From the NCBI GenBank assembly GCA_036874045.1, contig CM072340.1, positions 5,099,001-5,163,000 of the forward strand: a stretch of 64,000 nucleotides of DNA, in the 5' to 3' direction. The notes under the pieces were generated by a model. The model was given only the letters and a program-made list of their open reading frames with translations, ran no database searches and was not told where the DNA came from. Positions 11,667 through 24,057 of the stretch are shown piece after piece. The stretch comes from Cymodocea nodosa (taxonomy: Eukaryota > Streptophyta > Magnoliopsida > Alismatales > Cymodoceaceae). Position 1 is the stretch's first letter; the number at the start of each line of letters is the position of its first letter. A program made the translations under genes and the position numbers.

Positions 11667-12758
11667 AAACTCTTAACATAAAGTAAAATTGTAGAAGATT
11701 AATTACATACTAGTCTGAAGCTTTATTCCAGTAAATAGTTGTTGACGGTTGAAGTTGAATCAACTGCTTCTCCTTCTAGTTCCCCAATGAATTTTCTTTT
11801 CTTTCCTTAAGTGCTGGTAACTTGTAAATAACATTCTATTCTATATTTATAATGCATGACCATAAGGCAAATGAATCTTATTGCAAGAATGTGTCTTGTA
11901 ACGTGCAATATGGTTCTTATTTTTATGGATGCGTGCCCTCTTATAATTTTTAAATTTTCAATAACCACTAAACTCACGAAGTTTCATTCGTGGCTAAAAG
12001 AATAACCATTCAGCTTAATCCATAAACTAACCTCGTTGATTTACAGTTAACTCATCAAACTAGCTTTGGTTACTATTTCTAACTCAACGAACTAACCTTG
12101 TTGAGTTACAGCTAACTCAATGGACTAGCTTCATCGCCTATTTGCTAAGTCCACAAACTAACCTCGTTGAGTTATAGATAACTCAATGGACTGACCTTAT
12201 ATTTTATTATTGACCTCGTGGAGTTAAGGTTAACTCAACAAACTTACTTCGTTGAGTTAACACTTAGCAAATTTTTCTAAAACTTACTCCTCGTATTAAA
12301 TTCTATATTTTTTCTTTCTACATATTATCAACTTAATTAAAGTTAAATACATGTCATTAATGCAGTGTTCTAATTTAAACTCCTTTAAATCTGAACATTA
12401 TATGCATATTTAACTTACAGTTCATTTCCTGTTATGCAAAATTTACATTTTACTATTCAGTATGAAGATATTTTCAATCATTAACCAAGCATCGTGCATT
12501 TAACTATGTCATTCATAAAAATTTATAAATATTTTAAAATAGTCTTGCACATCTTTAAACAACCATATAATATTCAATTCAATACAGTTCTCAGTTATAT
12601 CATTCATTCACAATTACACAAATTCAAAAATAAATTGATGTTCAAACATTCATATGTATAAATAGTTTACATTTACATATAATCAGACATTTTTCAATAC
12701 AATAGAAGTAGACAAACAATACATTTTAATCTTTCTTCCTAAGTTCATCTACTTCCTT
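11667..12758 (-). promoter_or_regulatory. PG-B3 spacer before gag with palindromes and TATA-like box
   Basis: About 1.1 kb without coding potential between the extra ORF and gag. In the element's orientation it contains an array of CGTTGAGTTA/TAACTCAACG-type palindromes (12010-12260). Next comes an imperfect palindrome TTACAAGA/TCTTGCAA around 11882-11906, then TATAAATA (11844-11851), about 180 bp before the gag ATG. PG-B4 keeps the same three parts in the same order (24483-24843). This conservation over decayed copies suggests a promoter for gag, but there is no transcript evidence. Confidence 0.5.
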
Positions 12759-14906
12759 CTAGAGCTTTTCAAATTGTTGTTCTAATTGATTGATACGCTC
12801 AATAGCTCCTATAATGTTTCTAGAAGGTCTAGTTATCTCAACAGCAGCATAATTTTTGTATTCCTTCACTAAAATGGCTCTAGATCTTATACTTTTGGAT
12901 GTCCATTTCGTGAAGTCAATATTGTCCTCCATTAATGCTGGTATCAAATCTCCATAAAATAGTTTCTTCTTTGCAGACTTTATCTTTGATAGGAAGACTT
13001 GACACCAGTTAACTTGAATTCCATTTACAACTACATACATGTCCCATTTAACAAATTGACTCAATTCAATGTCGTAGCCATGCCTCTGATAAACAGTTTT
13101 AACTAAAATGTTTGCCACCTTGTGTGCTTTCCTATTTAAATACTTCAGTCTGTTCAGTAATGGCACACTAGGGTCAATGGCTAAACATTGCTTGATTGCT
13201 TGTTCTGTCCATTCAGTTGTAGTTGTATTTTCCAGGATTTCAATGCCTTCATTTTTCAATCCAAAAATATTGTGGAGAAGCTCTGGTGTTATTTGTACAT
13301 TAACTTCTTCCACGTTTGAAATTAATTTTCCTTCTTCCTCTCTCAAGTTTGCATAGAAGCAGGACACTAAATTTTCATATACTACATGCCCTCTCTATTG
13401 AGAAATAAATTGTAGTAGACTTTGGAACTCAAATAATTCTTTAATGTCATTCATGCCGTCCTAGTTTATTGGTCTACTGTATATAATATCATACCCCTTT
13501 ATCTCTTGATATTTGCTATATACTTCCTAACTCCAAAAGTGAACTTCATTTACAATAGTTGCTTCAAACGGATCAGGAATCTTCATTTGTTGCTCTAGAG
13601 GGGTTTGTTCTTGAATTTCTTCTTCAATTTGCTGAACTTGAGTTTGTTGGAAATGCTCTAGAGATTCCTGCATTTCAACTCCTCTTCCTATCTATGGTGG
13701 AGAGCCGATAGATCTCTCCACTATTCTTTCTTGAATTCTTTCAATTAATTGCTGAAGAGTCTCTCCCTCTTTAGTGGAATCTATCGAGTCATTTCTTTCT
13801 TATTCAGTATGTACTTGTTCAGCTTCTTCTCTTTCTTCTTCCTCTTGACTACCAATCTGCATTGTCATTGTTCTTTCTGATTCTATGGTAGATTGGGATG
13901 GAGTCACAAGAAAATCAGCTTCTACCCTAACTTCAATTTCTTCTATTTGTATAGGTTACAGACTAATTTCTACTTGTTTTCCTTCTCCAATTTGCTCTTG
14001 CTGCTACACTCTTGCTCCTCAGATTCGGATAGCAGATCTACAAAAATGGGCTCTTTAGGCCCTACTTATATTATAGTCTCAGATTTAATCTCTGCTTGAG
14101 CTTCAATCACTATCTCTTTACCTTTCCTTCTTCTAATTAATTGTGCCTGATCTTCCTCTTCCTCCTTTGAGATTAAATCTACAAAATTGGGCTCTATAGG
14201 CCCTCAAGCCATAAGTATTGGCTCTTCCTGTTTCACTTTTTCTACAGTTACTGGTCTCGAAGGACCAACTTCCTACTTTTTGATGTTGTTCAACTTTAAC
14301 TTTGTATTGGGCCTTCAACTTTTCTTTAGCCCGCTTTTTCTTTATAGCATCATATAGAATATGTGCCTTGGCCATAGCCATTTCTTCATTATCTCCTTGT
14401 TCTTTTGCTGCTTTGACCAAGCTAGCAAACTCCTTGTCTTCTTCTTCAGTTCTCGGCCAAGCAAAAGTTACTAGTGGTAATGGTTCTGTTGGTGGAACTG
14501 AAGGTCCTACTTGTTCTGCTTTTGTAGTTAGCATTTCTACTACAGGTTCTTTCACTGCTTTCCTCTATTGCTCCCAGGTTTTCCACCGGACATGACCAAC
14601 AATATGTCTTACAAACCAAAGTCATGACTTGCACCAGATCAACTCTAGGGCAACCTCATTATTTGGTCTAATTTTTCTTTCTCTATTTACAACAACTTCT
14701 ATTGCTACTTTAATCATTGTTTCCACAATCTAAGGTATTCTTATATCTAAATCTACTAAAACTTTTCTCTAGTAGAAGATGTCAGATTCTACCTTTTCTA
14801 GTTCTTTTTCTTGTGTCGTGTTCTTAATCTTTTGTCTTGTATGCCATTCTTCTAATTCTCTAAAACATCTCGTAGTGTCAACTGCCTCCCAAAACTCTAG
14901 CGTCAT
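12759..14906 (-). pseudogene. Extra ORF of PG-B3 (accessory protein shared with copia elements)
   Basis: One frame of 716 codons from ATG at 14906 (MTLEFWE) to the stop at 12759, with several nonsense codons. The N-terminal ~130 residues are charged and helical. A proline-rich part (PSVPPTEPLPL) is followed by an E/A/K-rich helix (EEEDKEFASLVKAA), then a variable acidic middle. The conserved C-terminal domain begins at about 13370 (CFYANLREEEGKLISN, ITPELLHNIFGLKNEG, FYGDLIPALM, WTSKSIRSRAI). The protein ends in a coiled coil (INQLEQQFEKL). The C-terminal domain matches the one after pol in the copia elements here. I believe Pfam lists it as a putative plant transposon protein domain. Biochemical function is unknown. 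Confidence 0.85.
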
Positions 14907-15112
14907 CTTAACTTCATAGTGTGACAGAATGGAACAGAATTGAATTGCTCTGATCTTTACTATTCTAAGTTCTAAATGATTTCTACGGATAATGCCCCCA
15001 AATCCTAAGTTTTAGTATAAATAAACCCTAAGTTTTTGGCGAGTAATTAGGTCATTTTCCCACACAAACTCTCACTCTCTCACTTACCTCTCCGTGGAAT
15101 AAACTTCATTCC
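14907..15112 (-). other. Leader upstream of the extra ORF in PG-B3
   Basis: Noncoding. It contains AAACCCTAAG (a telo-box-like motif, plus-strand 15025-15034), a T/A-rich TTATTTATAC site and a GAGAG-rich stretch. The stretch 14985-15020 is nearly the same in PG-B2 (7478-7515). To the right it joins the integrase remnant, whose C-terminal part is deleted. Confidence 0.5.
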
Positions 15113-15731
15113 TAAATTCTTCTAATTCAATAAATTGCATTTTTCTATTTTCAACAACTTGATTTAAATTAGTGTTCAGAGTTTTTAATGCCAATTACAT
15201 TCAATTCAGCTAGTAAATGGCAACATTTTCCATATACTAGTCTAAAAGGTGACATACCTAAGCTTGTCTTATAAGCAGTTCTATAAGCCTAAAGTGCATC
15301 TATTAATCTATTAGCCCAATCTGTTCTAGTAGGATTTACTACTTTTTCTAAGATTAACTTAATTTATTTGTTTGCACTTTCTACTTGTCCACTTGTTTGC
15401 AAATGATATGATGTTGCAATTTTGTGATTTACTCCATATTTCTTCATTAAGGCTTCAAAACTTCTATTACAGAAATGAGTTCCTCTATCACTAATAATAG
15501 CTTTAGGTATTCCAAATCTAGCAATTACATTAGTTCTTATAAAATGTATTACCACTTTATGGTCATTAGTTTTTGTAGGAATAGCTTCTATCCATTTACA
15601 TACATAATCCACTCCTAGCAATATAAAATTAAATTGATTAGACATAGGAAATGGACCCATAAAATCTATTCCCCACACATCAAAAATTTCAACCTCAATA
15701 ATAGGGTTCAAAGACATCATATTCCTCTTTG
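15113..15731 (-). pseudogene. Integrase core of PG-B3
   Basis: Read leftward from 15731 it encodes [18 protein letters not shown], then WGIDFMGPF (first catalytic Asp), ISDRGTHF (second Asp) and SGQVESANK (catalytic Glu). The central DWANRLIDAL region follows and the frame ends near 15113. The C-terminal RWTGPF part is missing. All three D,D,E residues are still present, but stops occur after SANK. The upstream zinc-binding part is on the other side of the PG-B4 insertion, at 28640-28845. The ATATT target duplication lies at 15732-15736 and 28635-28639. Confidence 0.92.
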
Positions 15732-15736
15732 ATATT

Positions 15737-17986
15737 TGTTTAGAATGAAAAAGTGCATATTATTAACAGTTAAATGTTGGTTCATTGCATAATATTTAGC
15801 TTATCATATAAGAATTAAGCCATTATGTTATAATTGCACTATTATATGCTTTAATTAGAATTACTACTTAATTTTGGGGAATTAATATCAATTTAGTACA
15901 TTTTTGAACTGTCGGTAAGTTGTAGGCTATGAAATTCTTAAGTATCCGAATTTTCTGATATTTCAGACAGTTATGTTTAACATACCGAACATATTTCAAA
16001 CAATTATGTTTAACAGACCGAACATGTCGGATAGTTATGTTTAAATTGCCGAACAGTTATGTTTTGAAAGAATATTTTATTATTTTCTGAAGTACACGTG
16101 TCAAAACCATAATGCATGACTTAAGTGAACTTTCGGTGAGTTATCTCTAACTATCCAAAATTGCAGCTGGGCATCAGATAGTTATATGTGTAACTCTCCA
16201 AAATCTCTTTTTATTTATAAAATAGCTGTGGACACGTGTCATGTTTTGGTAAAGTGACTTAAGTGGATTTTCGGTGAGTTATCTATAACTATCCAAAATG
16301 CATTTGAGCATCAGATAGTTAGACCTGTAACTCTCCGAAATGTGTATTTTATTATTAAACTGTTGTTGACACGTGTCGAGATCTGGTAGATTTACTTAAG
16401 TTATATATCGGTGAGTTATTTGTAACTATCCGAAATGCATCTGAGCATCAAATAGTTAAGTTTGTAAGTATCCGAAATGCATCTAAGCATTGGATAATTA
16501 AATTTATGCACGTGTTTTATAGTTAAATCAATGAAGAAAGTTCGTTGAGTTATCTGTAACTCCACGGACTATTTATTTTCTAATATGCCACTGTAGCGGT
16601 TGTAGAAACAGGACAGTTGGAAGAAAAACCACGATTGCATGTATTGCGCAGGGAGAAGAAATCATTGCCATTGATATGAATGAAGGAAATCCAACCGACC
16701 ATTCAAGCAGAAGTAGTTACTACTGAAGAAATATAAAAGAAAAGAAGAAAAAGAAGAAAAGGGTGCGTGTGTGATCGATGGACGACCAATGTGTATAGAG
16801 GAGGAGCACAGAGCTTTTTGTAGGCAGTATCGGCAATTCTCCAAAGTACCACACCAACCATCGTTACCACCACCATATCCACCATAATCACCAACCATCG
16901 GAGGTCTATGAGAATACTTTCTTGATGTCGGGTCGATTCCGAGCAAAACACGGTGCTTGACAATCACTGTGAGGAGTGATCGCGTCGCGGGAAGGGAAGC
17001 CATTTTCAATAAGCACCAACTCATATTTCAGGAGATCGTAAAGCTTCTAACCTTGACTTCAGGTTGATGCCTGTATGTTGAAGAGGAGATTATGTTGCAA
17101 TTCTGGACTCGCGATTCTATAGGGAGAGGAGATAGGATTGTAAGTGGTTTAATTTTTAGTGGTGTAATCACGTCGTATGTAGTGACGGAAGTATTTACTA
17201 TTGATTGAGATTACTTTACATTTCACCTTTCGCCCATTTCCATGTTCATATTAAACCAAAAATACCAAAAACAACTTATCTGCTATTGTATGTTGTATTT
17301 GAGTGTTATGTTGTTTGTGTTGTATCGTGATTAATGTTATCTTTGTCAGTGTTGTGATTGTTTTATGTTTGTTTTAGTTTTACAGTTTACTGAAATTAGT
17401 TCGTTCAAAAGACTTAAAGATTTTAATGGTTACTGTTTGAATTATCTGAATGTTAGTATTGCTTAATGATAAATCCAGTGTTTACTAACATTAAAGAGCT
17501 TAATTGATGTTATTTACAATCTGTGGAATCACCCAATGGTTGGCCGAATTCCTTTGTAAATAGCAGTATTAAAAAGAAAAGACAGGCTCGTGGAGTTAAC
17601 TTAAGTCCATGAGGTTAGTACGTTGAGTTAGCCATAACTCAACGAACTTTATTTCGTTGAGTTAACTGTAATTCAACGGAGAGCTTATTGAATATATAAA
17701 TTTGATTGTTAACAAACGGACAGTTCTAAACTCTTAAGCAATTCCCTGTGGGATCGACCTGTACTTGCACATTAATACAATAGACACTGTGCACTTGCAG
17801 TTAAAATACAAATTGGAATTAATATCTAAATTGTATTAAGGGTTGTTTGTTTACTTCTAAAAGAAAAAGAATAGGCATAAAGATAAATTAATTAAGTAAA
17901 AATAGAAGTAACAAATCCAAGTTTTTCTAGTACATTATTGGAGATCTAATCAGATATTCTAGTGTCGTGTTGGAAAAACACAAACA
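15737..17986 (+). repeat. PG-B4 5' LTR
   Basis: A 2250-bp LTR from TGTTTAGAATG to ACACAAACA. The first ~800 bp (U3) carry tandem repeats and CGGATAGTTA-type motifs. A TATA-like box lies at 16728-16736. The right end is confirmed by the 3' LTR remnant at 28451-28634, which ends with the same bases just before the target duplication. Confidence 0.92.
16095..16736 (+). promoter_or_regulatory. PG-B LTR promoter: G-box tandem repeat and TATA box
   Basis: CACGTG occurs at 16095, 16233, 16370 and 16509, spaced 137-139 bp. Each lies in a diverged tandem repeat with CTTAAGT and a GTGAGTTA...TAACTATCC palindrome. Three of the sites fit the ABRE/G-box form ACGTGTC. ATATAAAAG at 16728-16736 is the best TATA candidate, and it is kept in the other PG-B LTRs. 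Promoter function is inferred. Confidence 0.6.
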
Positions 17987-17993
17987 AGTTTTA

Positions 17994-18011
17994 TGGCGTT
18001 GTTGTTGGGGA
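17994..18011 (+). other. Degenerate tRNA-Asp primer binding site of PG-B4
   Basis: TGGCGTTGTTGTTGGGGA lies 7 bp after the LTR end. It equals the complement of the plant tRNA-Asp 3' end (TGGCGCCGTTGCCGGGGA) with four C-to-T changes, as expected from decay of methylated cytosines. Confidence 0.75.
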
Positions 18012-18092
18012 ATTGAATTGATATAAGCAACTGTTAGAGCTGTTTTGTTTTAATAGCCAGAGTGTTGTGTGTTTTCTTCTGTAATTGAGAAT

Positions 18093-21000
18093 ATGGCATA
18101 TGCTTATGCTCAAAGATTTCTGAAACCTGTAATTAGCATATGTGAATTCTGCAATTCTGAAGGACATGACATTTCTGACTATTTGAAACTGAGACGTTTA
18201 CAGATGGTTAGATCCCATGAACAACAAATGAATTATCCTCAGCATAATAGAGTCAAGTATGAGAATCTTATAGTTTACCCAACTGATGGTCAGTATAGAA
18301 TGTGTAATATGTTGAGAGACACTGAAGTTTGGGATAGGTATGACAGACTGGAGCGTAGTATAGAGCAAAACCTGGACAAACTAGAATACTTTATGTGTCA
18401 GCAACTAGAAGTCAACCAATTAAATTATAAGGAAGCATATTCAGAACCTAAAATGGATATAATTTACGAAACTGAAAAAACCATAATGAAAATTGATCAA
18501 AAATTGAATGCAATGAGATTAGATGATTTGGAAAGAAAATTAAAAGCATTAGACGAATATACAATGAAAATACAAGTTATGCAATAGGACAATGAAAATT
18601 ATAATGTTATAAACTTGCATAATTTGCAAAATATACAGCAAACAGAAAATATTAATGCAAGAGAATTTACAGAATGCACTTTAAAACTAAAAACAATTGA
18701 AGATCATAATCATGAAAATGATATACAAAAACATCATGAGAGTAACGAAAATCTGGAAGATGTATGTGTAACATTAAGATCTGGAACTGATATACCACCA
18801 AGAACTCAAAATGAAAATGATATGAAAGTGGATAAGAGTAAAAATGAAAATGATAATGAAAATGTAATAGCTGAAATCTAGAAATCACTAAAGAACAATC
18901 TGAATCTGCTAATGAAGCTAAAAATGATCAAACAAATCAACTGAAAGAAAAAGAATCTTTTAAATCACAATCCTTAGCACCCTATCCTGAAAGATTACAA
19001 CAAACAATACCTGAAAAACAAGAATAAATCAGAGAAATTTTTGAAAAAGTACAAGTTAACATTCTTTTGTTAGATCTATTGTAGAAAATGCCACCTTGTG
19101 CTAAATTTCTGAAGGATTGGTGTACTAGGAAAAGAGAGTGAAAAGTTCTTAGAAAGGTCTTTTTAGCTGAGCAAAGTAGTTCCCTATTTCTGCCACAAAT
19201 TCCTAAAAAATTATTTGATCCTAGAATCCCTATTATATCATGCACCATAGGAAATACCATTCTAGAAAGAACATTAATAGACTTAAGTGTAGGTATAAAT
19301 GTTATGCCAAGTGATATATTTGCATCCTTAGGATTAGAAGGCTTAACTCCTACTAGTACGATTATTCAATTAGCTGATAGAAGTATAAGATACCCTAGAG
19401 GAAAAATAGAGGATGTTTTAATTAAAATAAAAAACTTTATATATTCTATTGATATTGTAATTTTGGATTCCCAACAAATTAAGCATAAAAATAGTGATAC
19501 ATCTTTAATTTTGGGAAGGCCATTTTTAGCAACATCAGGGGCTGTGTTATAAATTGTAAAATTGGAGTAATGAAGTTAGCATATGGTAATGAGGATACTT
19601 AATTAAATATTTTCAAACCAGAAAGGTTTGAGGAGTTAGAAATGTCCTTACATACCATAGACTTTTTAGAGGATGAAGGAGATATGTTAGAAGATGTGAT
19701 TCAAGAAGAATTAAATAGGCAAATCAATTCTGAAACTTTAAAGGAAAGTGAAAGCATAAATATAGAAGGAGATCAGGAAGAAATTAATTTAGAAAATGAT
19801 GATGTTCAATTAGGAGCTCTAGCTTCTGATGGGCAACATTTAGAATTAAAACCTTTACCTCCTGAATTAGCCTATATATTTCTGAAAGAGAAACGAACCT
19901 GTCCAATCATTATTGCTTCAAATTTAAAAGAGGATCAAATAGCTAAATTAAAAGATGTAGTAAAAAGTTATAAAGAAGCAATAGGATGGACTATGACTGA
20001 TATAAAAGAGTTAAGTTCAACTTTATGTTGTCACCACATATATTTAGAAGAAAATGCTAAACCTGTTAGAATTCCTGAGAGGAGATTAAATCCAAATTTT
20101 AAGGAAGTAGTCAGGAAGGAAATAGTGAAATGGTTAGATAATGACATAATTTATCTGATTTTTGATAGCTCGTGGGTTAGCCCAATCCATGTAGTTCCCA
20201 AGAAATCAGGATTAACAGTTATTAGGAATGAAAGTCAAGACTTGATACCTACTAGAATTCAATCAGGCTGGAGAGTATGTATAGACTATAGAAAGCTGAA
20301 TGTTGTGACTAGGAAAGATCATTTTCCCTTATATTTTATAGATCAAATGCTGGAAAGATTAGCAGGGCAAGAATATTTTTGTTTCCTAAACGAATATTCA
20401 AGTTATAATCAAATTCTAGTAGCATTAGAGGATCAAGATAAAACAACTTTCACTTGTCCTAATGGAACTTTCAGATTATGCAATGCACCAACTACCTTTC
20501 AAAGGTGTATGCAGGGCATATTTACTGGAATGACTGAAGATTTCTTAGAAATATTTATGGACGATTTTACTATATATGGCAACTCATATGAAGTTTGTTT
20601 AAGTAATTTAGACCAAATATTAAAACGCTGTGTGGAAAAAAATTTGGTTTTAAATTGGGAAAAATGTCACTTCATGGTTAAACAAGGAATAGTCTTAGGG
20701 CATGTTGTTTCTAAGAAAGGGTTGGAAGTAGATAAAGCTAAAATAGAAGTAATTTCTAATCTACCAAAACCTAAATCAATAAAAGATATTAGATCATTTC
20801 TAGGACATGTTGGTTTTTATAGAAGATTTATTAAAGACTTTAGCAAGATAGCTAGACCTTTAACTAATCTATTAAAAGATGTTCCATTTAACTTTGACAA
20901 AAATTGCAAGGAAGCATTTTTCAGACTTAAGACTAGCTTAATTTCAACTCCTATAATTCAAGCACCTGATTGGAACCATCCATTTGAATTAATGTGCAAT

Positions 21001-21835
21001 GCATCTGATTTTGCTGTAGGAGCAGTGTTGGGACAGAAGATAGAAAAATCTCCTAGAGTGATTCATTATGCAAGCAAAACCTTAAATGATGCTCAAGTTA
21101 ATTACACAACTACTGAAAAAGAACTATTAGCTATTGTGTTTGCCTTAGAAAATTTTAGATCATATCTGATTGGAGCTAAAGTAATAGTATAAACGGATCA
21201 TTTAGCTTTAAAACATGTAATAAAGAAAAAAGATACTAAACCTAGATTGATCCGATGGATATTATTATTACAAGAATTTGATCTAGAAATTAAAGATAAA
21301 AAAGGTTGTGAGAATGTAGTAGTAGATCATTTATCAATATTACAAATAGAAAAATCAAATATTGAAATTAAGGATAATTTTCTTGATGAACAAATATATT
21401 TGCCAGATTTGGAATACCTAAAGCTATTATCAGTGATAGAGGAACTTATTTCTATAATAGAAGTTTTGAAGCCTTAATGAAGAAATATGGAGTAAACCAC
21501 AAAATTGCAACATCATATCATCCGCAAACAAGTAGACAAGTAGAAAGTGCTAACAAACAAATTAAGTTAATCTTAGAAAAAGTAGTAAATCTTACTAGAA
21601 CAGATTGGGCTAATAGATTGATAGATGCACTTTGGGCTTATAGAATTGCTTATAAGACAAGCTTAGGTATGTCACCTTTTAAGCTAGTATATGAAAAAAG
21701 TTGTCATTTACTTGCTGAAATAGAACATAAAGCTTATTGGGCATTAAAAACTTTGAATACTAATTTAAATCAAGCTTCTGAAAATAGAAAAATGCAACTA
21801 ATTGAATTAGAAATCAAAGCGATACCGTGCTGTTG
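18093..21835 (+). pseudogene. Pol polyprotein of PG-B4 (zinc knuckle, PR, RT, RNase H, partial integrase)
   Basis: The first ATG is at 18093 (MAYAYAQRFL). A CX2CX4HX4C-type knuckle follows at once (ICEFCNSEGHD), with the last Cys changed to Tyr; PG-B2 keeps it. LRSG precedes the protease, whose active site reads IDLSVGINVMPS at about 19281-19320. RT is at 19900-20600 with an FMDD motif at about 20555 but lacks about eight residues before FRLCNAP. RNase H is at 20960-21340. A deletion at about 21389 removes the integrase zinc finger and first catalytic Asp; the second Asp (ISDRGTYF) and Glu (QVESANK) remain. Stops occur throughout. No gag lies between the primer site and this gene. Confidence 0.9.
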
Positions 21836-21856
21836 TGTAACTCCATGATGAGGAAG

Positions 21857-24057
21857 ATGACGCTTGAATTCTGGGAAGATGCAGTGGACACCGCATAGTT
21901 TCTGAAGGAATCTGAAGAATGGCATACGCGGCAAAAGATCCGAAATACAACAAGAGAGAAAGAGCTACAAAAGGTAGAATCAGAACTCTTTAACTTGAGG
22001 AAAGTTTTAGTTGAGTTAGAAATACAAATACCACAAATAATGGAGACATGAATTAGAGTAGCAACTGAAATTGCAATTAACAAAGAAAGAAAAATTCGGC
22101 CAAACAATGAAGTAGCCCTAGAGCTAATTCAACGTAAAGCCAGATTGTGGTTTAAGAAACGCATTGCTGGTCAAGGAAGCTGGGCAATATGGGAGTAGCA
22201 ACAAGCAAGAGAACAGGAAGAATCGACTGCTGAAAGACCTGCTCCTAAGGAATAGCAGTCAGGACCTCTAGTTCAACCAATAGAGCCATTGCCACGATTA
22301 GCATTTGTTTGGCCGAGAATTGAAGGAGAAGTGAAAGAATTTACTAGCTTGGTCAAAACAGCAAGAAACCAAGGTGACATTGAAGAAATAGCTATGGCTA
22401 AGGCACATATTTTATATGATGCCATTAAGAGAAGAAAGGCCGAAGAAAAGATGAGGGCCCAATACAAAATAAAGGTTGAGCAGCATTAGGTAGTAGCTAA
22501 ATCAAGTGCTGCAAGAGAAGTTGAGGTTGGTCCTTCGAGACTAGTAATTATAGAGAAAGTTAAATAGGAAGAGCTAGTACCTGTGGCTCGAAGGCCTACA
22601 GAGCCTAGTTTTGTAGATTTAATTTCAGAAGAAGAAGAGGAAGAACAGACATAATTAATTAGAAAAAAGAAAGGAAAAGAAAAAATGCCTGAAATTGAGG
22701 AAATTAAATCTGAAGTACCAATTTTCACAAGGTCTGTGGAGAAAATTTTTATAAACCTTCTATTCGATTCTGAGGAGCAGGAAGAGCTGCAGTAGGAGGA
22801 GCAAAGACAAGAAGAAAATCAAGCTGAAATTAGTTTGCAGCCTGTACAAGAAGAAACAGAAATTAGGGTAGAAACTGAATTGCCTGTGACTCCATCCCAA
22901 TCTGTTACAGAATCAGAAAGAACAGTAACAGAACAGATTGGTAGTGAGGAGGAAGAAGAAAGAGTAGAAAATGAAGAGGCTGAAAGAAGCCATTTGGACA
23001 AAAATAACTTCACAGATTCCACTGAAGAGCAAGAAACTCTTCAACAATTTATGGAAAGAATTCAAGATAGAGTGGAGATTCTGCCGACTCACCACCATAG
23101 ACAGAAACAGAAACAGAAATTCAGGAATCTGTAGAGAATGTTCAAATGCAGCCTATAGAAGAGGAAGAGCAAGAACAAACCCCTTTGGAACAATAAAGTC
23201 ACCTTCCTGACCCGATTGAAACAATAATTTTAAATGAAGTACATTTTTGGAATTAGGAAGCTTATACCAAATATCAAGAAATTAGGGGTTACGATATTAT
23301 TTATAGTAGACCAGTAAATTGGGATGGAATGCAAGAAATCAAAGATTTATTTCATTTCCAAGGTCTATTGAAGTTTATTTCTCAAGAAAGAGGGCATGCA
23401 GTATATGAGAATTTAGTGCCCTATTTTTATGCAAATTTAAGAGAAGGAGAAGGAAGATTAATTTCCAACATGGAGGAAGCTGATGTACAAATAACACCAG
23501 AGCTTCTCCACAACATTTTTGGATTGAAGAATGAAGGACTAAAATTTTTGGAAGACACAACTACCGTTGAATGGACTGAACAGGAAATCAAGGACAGTTT
23601 TGCTATCAATCCTGGTGTGCCTCTATTAAACAGATTGAAGCATTTAAATGGTAAAGCACACATGGTAGCTAACATTCTGATTAAAAATGTCTATCAACGA
23701 TAGGGCCATGACATAGAATTAAGTCAATTTGTCAAATAGGCCACATATGCAGTTGTAAACAGGATTCAAATAAATTGGTCTGTAGTTTTTATCTCCAAGC
23801 TGAAAGCAGTAAAGAAAAAATTGTTTTATGGAGATTTGATTCCATTGCTGATGGTGGATTGTATTGATTTCACGAAATGGACATCAAAAAGGATCAGATC
23901 AAGAACCATTTCAGTGAAAGAATACAGAAATTTTGTAGCTGAAGAGATAGCTGTACCTTTTGGAGGAATTACAAGAGCTATAGAAAGAATTAATCAATTA
24001 GAACTTCAATTAGAAAATCTCCAGAAGGAAGTAGATGAACTTAGGAATAGAGATTAA
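21857..24057 (+). pseudogene. Extra ORF of PG-B4
   Basis: Begins MTLEFWEDAVDTA at 21857 and ends LQKEVDELRNRD at 24057, about 730 codons with several stops and one frameshift near 23090. Layout: a charged helical N-terminus; a proline-containing segment; an A/E/K helix (AMAKAHILYDAIKRR); a long Glu-rich middle (EEEEEEQ, ETEIRVETE); then the conserved domain from about 23329 (LFHFQGLLKFISQERGHAV, ITPELLHNIFGLKNEG, KLFYGDLIPLLM, WTSKRIRSRTI); and a C-terminal coiled coil. The same domain order is found in the copia elements CO-2 and CO-3. It lies between integrase and gag. Its role is unknown; an envelope-like label by position is not supported, since no signal peptide or clear membrane segment is seen. 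Confidence 0.85.

Noticed and set aside
16662..17024. Open frames of 60-120 codons antisense to PG-B LTRs (also near 9393-9581 and 63830-64000)
   Set aside because: They lie inside LTRs opposite to transcription and owe their openness to a GC-richer patch. Lengths differ between copies and no domain is seen.
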